Origin: Gigantopelta aegis | Taxonomy: Eukaryota; Mollusca; Gastropoda; Neomphalida; Peltospiridae | Length of the DNA: 64,000 nucleotides | Assembly: GCF_016097555.1 (NCBI RefSeq) | Contig: NC_054713.1 | Location: 13,619,610 to 13,683,609, forward strand | Direction: 5' to 3' | Shown: in pieces, positions 37,501-49,500 of the stretch | How the letters are laid out: the number at the start of each line of letters is the position of its first letter | Position numbering within the stretch: position 1 is the stretch's first letter | Program-made: the position numbers and the translations under genes | The notes under the pieces: model-generated | What the model saw: only the letters and a program-made list of their open reading frames with translations | The model's database searches: none | What the model was told of the DNA's origin: nothing

Positions 37501-40500
37501 TGATAGTCTGCGGCGTTAAATCTGCTGATAGTCTGCGGCGTTAAATCTGCTGATAGTCCGCGGCGTTAAATCTGCTGATAGTCCGCGGCGTTAAATCTGC
37601 TGATAGTCCGCGGCGTTAAATCTGCTGATAGTCCGCGGCGTTAAATCTGCTGATAGTCCGCGGTGTTAAATCTGCTGATAGTCCGCGGCGTTAAATCTGC
37701 TGATAGTCCGCGGCGTTAAATCTGCTGATAGTCCGCGGCGTTAAATCTGCTGATAGTCCGCGGCGTTAAATCTGCTGATAGTCCGCGGCGTTAAATCTGC
37801 TGATAGTCCGCGGCGTTAAATCTGCTGATAGTCCGCGGCGTTAAATCTGCTGATAGTCCGCGGCGTTAAATCTGCTGATAGTCCGCGGCGTTAAATCTGC
37901 TGATAGTCTGCGGCGTTAAATCTGCTGATAGTCCGCGGCGTTAAATCTGCTGATAGTCTGCGGTGTTAAATCTGCTGATAGTCTGCGGTGTTAAATCTGC
38001 TGATAGTCTGCGGTGTTAAATCTGCTGATAGTCTGCGGTGTTAAATCTGCTGATAGTCCGCGGTGTTAAATCTGCTGATAGTCCGCGGTGTTAAATCTGC
38101 TGATAGTCCGCGGTGTTAAATCTGCTGATAGTCTGCGGTGTTAAATCTGCTGATAGTCTGCGGTGTTAAATCTGCTGATAGTCTGCGGAGTTAAATCTGC
38201 TGATAGTCTGCGGCGTTAAATCTGCTGATAGTCTGCGGCGTTAAATCTGCTGATAGTCTGCGGCGTTAAATCTGCTGATAGTCTGCAGCGTTAAATCTGC
38301 TGATAGTCTGCAGTGTTAAATCTACTATCAGATAGTCTGCAGTGTTAAATCTGCTGATAGTCTGCGGTGTTAAATCTGCTGATAGTCTGCGGTGTTAAAT
38401 CTGCTGATAGTCTGCGGTGTTAAATCTGCTGATAGTCTGCGGTGTTAAATCTGCTTATAGTCTGCGGTGTTAAATCTGCTGATAGTCTGCAGTGTTAAAT
38501 CTACTATCAGATAGTCTGCAGTGTTAAATCTGCTGATAGTCTGCGGAGTTAAATCTGCTGATAGTCTGCAGAGTTAAATCTGCTGATAGTCTGCAGAGTT
38601 AAATCTGCTGATAGTCTGCGGAGTTAAATCTGCTGATAGTCTGCGGAGTTAAATCTGCTGATAGTCTGCGGCGTTAAATCTGCTGATAGTCTGCGGCGTT
38701 AAATCTGCTGATAGTCTGCGGCGTTAAATCTGCTGATAGTCTGCGGCGTTAAATCTGCTGATAGTCTGCGGCGTTAAATCTGCTGATAGTCTGCAGTGTT
38801 AAATCTGCTAATATACTATAATAGGGGCAATGTGCCATAGGTTTAAAGTTTAGGTTAGTTATTCATTAAAAGAGAAAATGATTCAAGTTTTCTACAGATA
38901 TATATAAGTATGCTGTTACATTTGTTGTTTCTTTTTAGGTCTACTCAAAGCCGTGTTTTAAAGAAAGTGACTACATGGACCTGTATCGAAAAAGCAAGAA
39001 GACGTTTAACTCTCAGCAGCTTCAGGCGTTGAAGAACTTCTACAGCTGGCGAGACAAAACAGCTCGGGCCGAAGACGAAAGTATAGGGTGAGATTTATCT
39101 CTGGCTTCACATTCAAGCCTGGGCCCCGTTCCACGAAGCGATTTTAGCGCTAAGATAACCTTAAGCACATACTGTAGTTATGCACATAAGGTAATCGCAG
39201 TGCTAATTCACATCAAAACATTGTAATATTATAATAATGATAGCATTGGGGGGGACATAGCCCAGTGGTAAAGCGTTCGCTTGATGAGTGGTTGGTCTGG
39301 AATCGATCCCCGTCGATGGGTCCATTGGGCTATTTCTCGCTCCAGCCAGTGCACCATGACTGATATATCAAAGGCCATGGTATGTGTTATCCTGTCTGGG
39401 ATGGTACATATAAAAGATCCCTTGCTGCTAATCGAAAAGAGTGACTCATGAAGTGGCGACAGCGGGTTTCCTTTCTCAAAAATGTGTATGGTCCTTAACT
39501 ATATGTCCGAAGCCATATAACCGTAAATAAAATGTGTTGAGTGCGCTGTTAAATAAACATTTCCTTCCTTCCTTCGTTGATCGCAAAACATTGAAAATTC
39601 TAAAACATGGTCATGGAAAAAGGTTTTCTGATGGTTTGTCATTATTCCAGTAAGCCATTTTAAAAATTAACTGAACACTATGTTTGTTTCAGAAAGTGGA
39701 ATAATTTTACAGAATCATGTCGGGGACCTAATATTGATCCGATTTAGACAGGATCCGGTGTTTAGAGGGTTTATATTACCAAATCAAATCCCATAGATGA
39801 CAATAGTAACATATGTGGCTAAAACGTCTACCTGCAGTGTATCATTCGACATAAACGCCACGGATATAAATACTACCACCCCTCGCCCTTAAAGTGAATC
39901 AGAAAAAATTGGGGTTCAAGCTGCTCATTTCTGAGATAACGGGTAGTGTCTATGACTACCCTAGTTCCACACAAAATTAGAGTACTTTTGTTTTACAGGT
40001 ACGCCATACATGTTTCAAGCACAAGGCTACTTGACATAGTGGTACTAGATGAAATAAAATTGCATACATTTTTTGCCCAGATGAAACTATATACTACTCA
40101 AAAGAATTTAAGGGTCAGACGATATTTTCGACATTATTTTCTGAATGTCAATTATATTAGCTAGACCATAATGTCACGCATGGTATTGTTCCATTTTGAC
40201 GAAAGTGGGTCTAAGCAACCCATAAATGAATTAAAATCCACTGTCATTGACACTGTCGACTAGTTCTAATGGCGAAAACATGCTTACATTTGCACGTAAA
40301 TTAGGGCGAAAGCGAAAGGTCTGCTAAGTGCCCATAACTTGCTTTTTCACAAAGCGCTTCATTTGCACGCTTTGCATGTGTATTCCATGTTCCCAATGCT
40401 GAATTTCCGTATAATTGGAGCTTGCGTTCATGTACGGTGCACACTCCAAATTCGACAATGGTACGACGTCCACTGACTATCGAAGATCGAGGAAGGGCTA

Positions 40501-43500
40501 TTGCTTGGCTTCAGGATGGCAATACGCAAAGAAATGTTGCTCTGAGACTTGGTGTCAGTCAGAGTGTCGTTGGCCGACTGTGGCAACGGTACCAAGCAAC
40601 GAATTCTGTTCGAAATCGTCCACGTTCGGGAAGACCCCGAAGCACTACAAATAGAGAGGATGGCTACATCACCAATATGGCTCTACGTCAACGCACAACC
40701 ACTGCACGCCGATTACGTGACAATCTGCGGACTGCGACTGGAACTCGAGTGTCTGATCAAACCATACGCAATCGTCTGAGAGCCAATAATCTACGCTGCC
40801 GTCGCCAGGCTGTTCGACCACCACTCCTACCACGTCACAGAACGGCCAGACGTCACTGGTGCACGCTTCATCTGCAGTGGCAACGTGTTCAGTGGGGTCG
40901 AGTGATATTCACTGATGAGTCCAGGTTTAGTCTCCAGTTCAACGACGGTCGGGTTCGTGTCTACAGACGTCCTGGGGAGCGCTTCGCTGACGTTAACGTT
41001 AGACAACGTCACCGGTTCGGTGGTGGCAGTGTCATGGTGTGGGGCGGCATCTCTATCCACCACAGGACCCCCCTCTATGTGGTGGATGGCAATCTGAATG
41101 GAATCCGCTATCTGAATGAGATTATCCGGCCGTTGGTTCTCCCAGGCCTTCAGCAGATTGGCGGCGGGGCAGTTCTGCAGGATGACAATGCCAGATCCCA
41201 CCGCGCCAGGGTGGTAACGGACTTTCTCAGACAACAAGGTATCGCCAGGATGGATTGGCCAGCATATTCGCCTGACTTGGCCCCAATAGAGAACGCCTGG
41301 GACGAATTAGGCAGGAGAGTTCGGGATAACCATGCCCCTCCGGCCAACCTTCATGATCTGGGTCAACTTCTTATGGCAGAGTGGCAGGCCATTCCCCAAG
41401 AGTTCTTCAGACGTCTGATCAACATCATGAGGCAACGATGTGTCGAGTGTATTCGCGCCAGGGGTGGATTCACACACTATTAAACGAATGTTCTAATGTG
41501 TAAAATCCATGTTTTACAACCTTCAACTTTGACAGCATGTCATGTGACTTTCTTGTATACAGTGACGTTTATTTGTTTTTTTTTGTAAATATGGAACAAT
41601 AAATTAAATTTTTGGTGTAGTTTACATCATCAATCTAATACACTCTGAAACTTATTTGGTTATAAATTTTTGACCCTTAAATTCTTTTGAGTAGTATATA
41701 TTTTTTTTACAACCGACACACTCACATCTATCACCAATCACAGGACTTGCGGTGTTCATTTCTCTATTAAAAGTTGGGTGCACCTCGAACTTTGACCCAG
41801 CCGGACGTTATTTGGTTTAGTACTACCTATAGGGTCATATTTTAAAATTTAGAACTTTTGGTATCATAACGTGGCCAGTTTTAACATGATTCCGATTTGT
41901 TCAGTGTCTGGTTTAAATAGGTTTCACTATAGGGTTCATTTATATGCATTATTTGTCAGTGAACTAAATTTGAAAGGTTTTTTTGAAAATGCAACTTTAC
42001 CATGGAATTAACCATTTACCACTAAAAATCTACTTTGACCACTGTATGTTATATACTGTTTTATTGCAGATACGTGTTGCCGAATCATGATGTTACAGAT
42101 GAGTGCCATTCTGCCACGTTAAAGCCAGGGCATCATAGCGTGCTGTAATCCTTTATAACCCATGTATGTTATATACTGTTTTATTGCAGATACGTGTTGC
42201 CGAATCACATGATGTTACAGATGAGTGCCATTCTGCCACGTGAAAGCCAGGGCATCATAGCGTGCTGTAACCCCATCCCGCCACTCGTCCGGCAGTATCT
42301 CATAGAGCTGCACAACATCATTATGCAGTCTCGCGAGGCACCACTAACCAAGGTTAACAATAATTCATAAATTACTTTAAATTAAAGTTTTTATTATGAA
42401 TCGGTGCATTTCGTATTTTACTGTTAACCCGTTTCTTATGGGTTGTTCAAAATTATCATATTTCTTTTATATCTGCTCATTTCTTTATTATTCAGGAAAA
42501 CCACCAGCGGGGTGGTGTGAAACATTTATTAGTTTGTTTAGTCGTAAGTTCATTCGTTCATTCATGTATTCATTCATTCATTCTCATTCATATTTAATTA
42601 AGTCATTCATACCTTCATTCATTCATTCATTCATTCATTCATTCATTCTTACCTTCTTTTGACACCCAATATCTAATTGTTTTATATTGCTGGGATATTG
42701 TTATTATCATTATGTTAACTTTCATTCATTCATTCATTCATTCATTCTTACCTTCTTTTGACACCCAATATCTAATTGTTTTATATTGCTGGGATATTGT
42801 TATTATCATTATGTTAACTTTCATTCATTCATTCATTCTTACCTTCTTTTGACACCCAATATCTAATTGTTTTATATTGCTGGGATATTGTTATTATCAT
42901 TATGTTAACTTTCATTCATTCATTCATTCATTCATTCATTCTTACCTTCTTTTGACACCCAATATCTAATGGTTCTTTCTTGCTGGTATGTTGTTATTAT
43001 GTTAAACTTTCATTCATTCATTATTTATTCTTACCTTCCTTACCGGCCTCGGTGGCGTCGTGGTTAGGCCATCGGTCTACAGGCTGGTAGGACTGGGTTC
43101 GGATCCCAGTCGAGGCATGGGGTTTTTAATCCAGATACCGACTCCAAACCCTGAGTGAGTGCTCCGCAAGGCTCAGTGGGTAGGTGTAAACCACTTGCAC
43201 CGACCAGTGATCCATAACTGGTTCAACAAAGGCCATGGTTTGTGCTATCCTGCCTGTGGGAAGCGCAAATAAAAGATCCCTTGCTGCCTGTCGTAAAAGA
43301 GTAGCCTATGTGGCGACATCCGGTTTCCTCAAAATCTGTGTGGTCCTTAACCATATGTCTGACGCCATGTAACCGTGAATAAAATGTGTTGAGTGCGTCG
43401 TTAAATAAAACATTTCTTTCTTTTTTTTCTTACCTTCCTTTGACATCCAATATCTAATGGGTCTTTCTTACTGGGATGTTAAACTTTCATTCATTCATTC

Positions 43501-46500
43501 ATTCATTCATTCATCTAGCCATTCATTCATTCATTCATTTCTGTCTTCAGGTACAAAATGTCCCGGCAACTCAGCCGTCGGCTTATCAGCATCCGAAGTA
43601 TGCCATGGATAGTTTGTTGAATTGTCCCCATGATCGGTCACATTCACAAAACACCAAGTTAGACATGGCGACCGTGCTTCCTCCAGGTAGGTGGCAATAA
43701 GTTGTATATACTCAGTATTTGTATGTTTACATGTCTGGTTGTATATACCAGATATCTGTATGTCTCTACACATCCAATTTTTTCCATTCAAACCAGTGTG
43801 TCGTGATCACAGTGTGTGCTCTGATAAATGCAATGGAATTTTTTTCTCTGGACCAAGAATAACATAGGGTGTATACCCATCCCAACCAGTGCCCCACAAC
43901 TAGTTTATGAACAGTCATGGTATGTGCTGTCCTGTTTGCTGCCACTAGAAAATGTAATCGTTTCATCTAAGACCAGATGTATGAATTAACAAATGTTTGA
44001 CATAAATAGTTGATGATTAATATATCCATGTGCTCCAGTGGTATCAATCTAACGGCAAAAAAGCAGAATGTAGAACAATGGTAGAGACCTGATGTGCATT
44101 CGATCTAAGATCGTTTCCCGGCGGTGGGCCCACTGGGATATTTCTCGTTATCAAAGGCTGTGGTATGTGCTATCCTGTCTGTGGGATGGTGCATATAAAA
44201 AAAATCCTTTGCTGCTAATCGTAAAGAGTAGCCCATGAAGTGGCGACAGCGGGTTTCCTTTCTCAATATCTGTGTGGTCCTTAACCATATGTCTGAAGCC
44301 ATATAACCGTAAATAAAATGTGTTGAGTGCATCGTTAAATAAGACATTTCCTTCCTTCACCAGAGGTATAATGGGTCAGGATATATTGCTCTCTTGATGG
44401 ATTTGATTCCATTTTCTGACCTGTGTCCCATGATTGGTATATCTTAGATCGTGGTATGTGTCGTCCTGTCCACTGGGAAATGCATATAGAAAATCTTGCT
44501 GTTTCAAATTGGTTGAACTTTTGATGTTCTTGCTCACAGTTGAATTTATACTTAGTGACTTGTTATAAAGAGTCCTCTTTCTTATGGCCACATTGGTCTG
44601 GGGATAATAAAAATAATTATATTTTTAAATGTTTGGATTTTTTTACAGTTACTGCTCTAGGATGTTTTTATGTCTGTTTTGTTTTACATTTAGATTCCAG
44701 TCTGATAGCTAAGAAGCCTTCCATGTTTGCCAGTCAGGAATCGATTATCAATGTGAAGAAGAAACCGGTTTTAACAGCCCTTGGGTGGAATACCAAAGTA
44801 AGTGCATTTTTGTCTTGCCATTAGGAAGTAAGAAGGTGAGAAATAGGTACTACTTTTGCAGGGCTCGAACTTAAGAATTTGTCTCCCACGGCAATTTTTA
44901 AAAGAATTCCCATGGGTGAAACAGTCCACCGACGGCAATTTTGAGCCTGCCTGTGGCAATGTTTTTTTAACGTGACTTTTGCAGCAAATAAACCTGACTA
45001 AAAGGCTATCTTATTATATGCAGACACCTTTTAAATGTGCAAATGTTAAATATTGGCAGATAATGTACACCAGGTGTATACATTTCGCCATTGTTGAGGA
45101 GCATGCTGTCGTTAAGTTCGAGCCCTGCTTTTGCATGGCTAGCTCTGGGTGATCAGAAAATTTCATCAAATCATCTTAAAAATGCAAAACAGTTTTTTTC
45201 CCCCAAAAAATATCAATTATTACACTAATTATGTTTCATCAAATTAATTTAGATTTTTTTGCTAGTTCTTAAAATTAGCAACTGTCGAATTTGGCGAGTG
45301 GCAGAGCTAACCCTGCATTTGTAAGGGTGGTGGTGGCATCAAGTTTTGCAGTAAAGTTTAATGTTAAAGTTTTGGTTTATAGTTCCCCTATGGATGTATA
45401 TTACACTGCGACCTAGTGGTACTGTGCTCGCTCGATGCGTGGTCCGTGTGGGATCGATTCTCGCCGGTGGGCCCATTGGGCTATTTCTCATTCCAGCCAG
45501 TGCACCATGACTGGTATATCAAAGGCCATGGTATGTGCTACCCTGTCTGTGGGATGGTGCATATAAAAGATCCCTTGTTGCTTATCAAAAAGTGGCGACA
45601 GCAGGTTTCCTCTTTCAATATCTGTGTGATCCTTAACCATATGTCCGACGCCATATAACCATAAATAAAATGTGTTGAGTGCATCGTTAAATAAAACATT
45701 TCCTTCCTTCCTTAACCATATGTTTGGCGCCATATAAGCATAAATAAAATGTGTTGAGTGCGTCGTTAAATAAAACATTTCCTTCCTTCCTACACTGCGA
45801 CGAGACATTTAATTCCACAGTTTTATCAACTTTATGTCCGTAATGAATTGATTTCATTTCACAGACTTGGAAGTGAGTTGAAATCAGTTGTTATACACAT
45901 GTCAAGAAAGTCAATAACAGTACTTCATTCTTGACGACATCTGGTTAAAATAAAACCACCATTACGTACAAAGTGATTAACTGTGTTTTATTCAAAAATG
46001 ATGTACTCATACAAATATTGATCAGGTGCCCATTCCACAAAGCGATCTTAGTGCTAAGATCACCTTTAAAAAAACATTGTTTTGTTTAACAACACCACTA
46101 GAGCACATTGATTAATCAATCATCGGCTGTTGGATGTCAAACATTTGGTAATTCTGACTCGTAGTCATCAGAGGAAACCTAATGCAGCAAAGGATCTTTT
46201 ATATGCACTTTCCACAGACAGGATTACGTATACCACAGCCTTTGATGTCAAACATTTGGTAATTTTGACATAGTCTTAGAGAGGAAACCCGCTACATTTT
46301 TACATTAGTAGCAAGGGATCTTTTATATGCACAATCCCACAGACAGGATAGCACATACCACGGCCTTTGATATACCAGTCGTGGTGCACTGGCTGGAACG
46401 AGAAATAGCCCAGTGAACCCACCGAAATATGGTTTTACATTTAAAGTGATCTTAGTGTTTAGATCGCTTTGTGGAATGGGGTGCAGTATAATAAGAAAAA

Positions 46501-49500
46501 AAAGAAAGAAAGAAATGTTTTATTTAACGACACACTCGACACATTTTATTTGCAGTTATATGGCATCAGACATATGGTTAAGGACCGCACAGAGATTGAG
46601 AGAGGAAACCCACTGTTGTCACTTCATGGGCTCCTCTTTTCGATTAACAGTAAGAGATCTTTTATATGCACCATCCCACAGACAGGGTAGTACATGCCAC
46701 GGCCTTTGATATACCAGTTGTGGTGCACTGGCTGGAATGAGAAAAAGCCCAATAGGTCCACCGATGGGGATCGATCCCACACCGACCGTGAAGATCACCT
46801 TAAGTAAATACGGTTATACAATTACGGTGGTCTTAGTATTTAGATTGCTTTGTGGAATGGAGGGGGAGGTGCAGTATAATAAGAAAAAGAACAGTGTTAA
46901 CAAAGCATTTGTTTTGTGTGTGTATTTTCCTTTGATTTAATTTCAGGAAGATGGTGTCTGTTTAACTACAGCAAAACAGATTGCACTGCAGTTACGAAAG
47001 TCTTTTTCAAGTCCATTTGAAAAGGTAAGTTGGACAGTTCTGTATTTGAAAATCGTGCAAACTTAGGATATGAGCTTGGAAATATAAAAATAACGACGGC
47101 ATATTTATGGCTTTCTTAAAGGCATTATCCTGAGTGTGCTTCCATTGTAACATGTTTCGGATTAATGGAGCGCGAATCCAAATGTGTTCTATCGTGCATG
47201 TTTTTCGTGTACAGAGACGTGCTTTTCCACGTATGTATTTTTACAAGCAGATTATTGTATAAAACGTTGTCGAAATGTTGTGACGTCACTGCACAAAAAA
47301 ACTTGGGTGTGGAAAAATCGCTCATCGGTCAACCGTTTCTTTTTAACGCATGGAATCGCGTATGTGGAAAAGATACTATGTAAATGCACATTATTGAAAG
47401 ACTCACATGCGAAATCGTGTTATTGGAAAGAGGGCCTAAGAATGGCCACAAATGCTTCATCTCTGTCAGTCACATGGTTCTAACCAATAAGGGGTGAAGA
47501 GATAGCTAGTAATATTTCTACACTACTAGTCCCTCAGGCCAATAGAAATGCTTTGTTATTTCTATACCCCCAGTGGTAAAAATATTACCGTCCCGACCAG
47601 TTTTTTCTGGTCAACATCACTACGGGCCAGATTTTATATTTTGCCTGTCATTCTATTGGACTGGCAAGTATATTATGTTTATATTTACATATTAGTTGTA
47701 GTAAGTCATATTTGATCCAGAAGGGGCAGGACATAGTCCAGTGGTAAAACGCTCGCTTGTTGCGTGATTGGCCTAGGATTGGTCCCCGTCAGTGAGCCCA
47801 TATTTCTCATTCCAGCCAGTGCACCACGACTGGTATATCAAAGGCCGTGGTATGTACTACCCTGTCTGTGGGATGGTACATATAAAAGATCCCTTGCTGC
47901 TAATCGAAAAGAGTAGCTTGTGAAGTGGCGACAGCGGGTTTCCTCTCAATATCTGTGTGGTCCTTAACGATATGTCCGACACCATATAACCGTAAATAAA
48001 ATGTGTTGAGTGCGTCGTTAAATAAAACATTTCTTTCTTTCTACAACTATGATCATTGTAATATGATTGTAATGCTATTTCTGGACATGTTCTTTTTCTC
48101 TTGGTTTCAGTATTTACCACCAGATGTAGTCAGCAAAGAGTCCACTGGACTGCAAGATGACAAACCGTCACTTCAAATGGATGTTGTATGTATCTTGATA
48201 GAAATATTTATCCTGCAACCACTGTTTCTGTTGACAGATTATGATGACCGATTAAAGCAAAGTCATAAACGTATACTAGCATAGGTATGCATAGATACAT
48301 TACAAAATTGCTCATTTGACCTCTAGGTCATCGTACAATGTGGCTGAAATAACAGAAATGATAGCTTTTCCCCATAACTTTTATGGTCTGCAGGTTAAAG
48401 ATAATAACTAGTAAATGAAGTTGGATATCTGCTTTATCCTGTTACGGCCAAAAGAGAAATTGCCCATTCTTACCGTCACAGGATAAAGCAGATATCTGAC
48501 GTCATTAACTAGTTATTCTCTATTTAATTTATTTCTCTTGTTCACTTGATATTGTTCCCTTGATATCTTAATTAAAAGTTAAAAGTTTGTTTTGTATAAT
48601 GACACCACCAGAGCATATTGATTTATTAATCATCGGCTATTCGATGTCGAGCATTTTATGAATCTAATTGGTAGAAACCCACCACATTTTTCCATTAGCA
48701 TCAAGGGTTCTAATCATTCTTTTACATGCGCCATCCCACAGATAGGACCAAACATACATGGCATTTAAAAAAAATTATCCACTGAGAGGGTTTGATCCTG
48801 TAGCCCAAACACCTCAGAAAAATACTCTACCGACCTAGCTAGATCCCACCCCTCTTGCCAACCAGTGCCTCATGTGTGGTACATCAAAGGCCATGGTATG
48901 TACTGTCCTGTACAGAGAAGAGCTATGCTATGTTTAACACTGTTTTATTTAGCAACTATGGTGAGATAGCAAAAGTTAAATAATTCAACGTATATAAAAA
49001 AAAAAAAAAATAGCTACATGGACTCCTACCAAATATTACCAATGAAGCTTTAATGTACATCTGTAAGAATGAAAGTTCTATTTTATGTCATTAAAAAGAA
49101 ATAACTTAAAAAGAAATATATTAAAAAATGAAATGAACAGTCCATGAATTGCTGCTGTTGTTCATACTATGTTAGCTCCACACCTTGTCATTTCTGTGGT
49201 GCTCTGCATAGGTGAAGGAAATTACTACAAACTAAGTTTATTTGTTTTGTTCAACGACACCACTAGAGCACATTGATTTATTAATCATCAGCTATTGGAT
49301 GTCAAATAATTTGGTAATTTTGATATATAGTCTTTTTCCATTATATATAGTCTTTTTCCATTTACCGGCCTCGGTGGCGTCGTGGCAGGCCATCGGTCTA
49401 CAGGCTGGTAGGTACTGGGTTCGGATCCCAGTCGAGGCATGGGATTTTTAATCCAGATACAGACTCCAAACCCTGAGTGAGTGCTCCGCAAGACTCAATG

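Larger units (their letters stand above)
40088..41700 (+). mobile_element. Apparently intact Tc1-type transposon in EXOSC10 intron 12
   Basis: Perfect 30-bp inverted ends: TATATACTACTCAAAAGAAT... at 40088-40117 and its exact complement at 41671-41700, with TA at both outer edges. 1613 bp long, one uninterrupted transposase frame. Same orientation as the host gene. The ends share the CTCAAAAGAA theme with the first Tc1 element (877-2370), but the transposases are clearly different. Confidence 0.95.

Noticed and set aside
37227..38810. CRISPR array
   Set aside because: Units are contiguous 25-bp tandem copies without unique spacers, in an animal intron.
40827..41237. Minus-strand 136-codon frame
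   Set aside because: Shadow of the intact transposase on the other strand.
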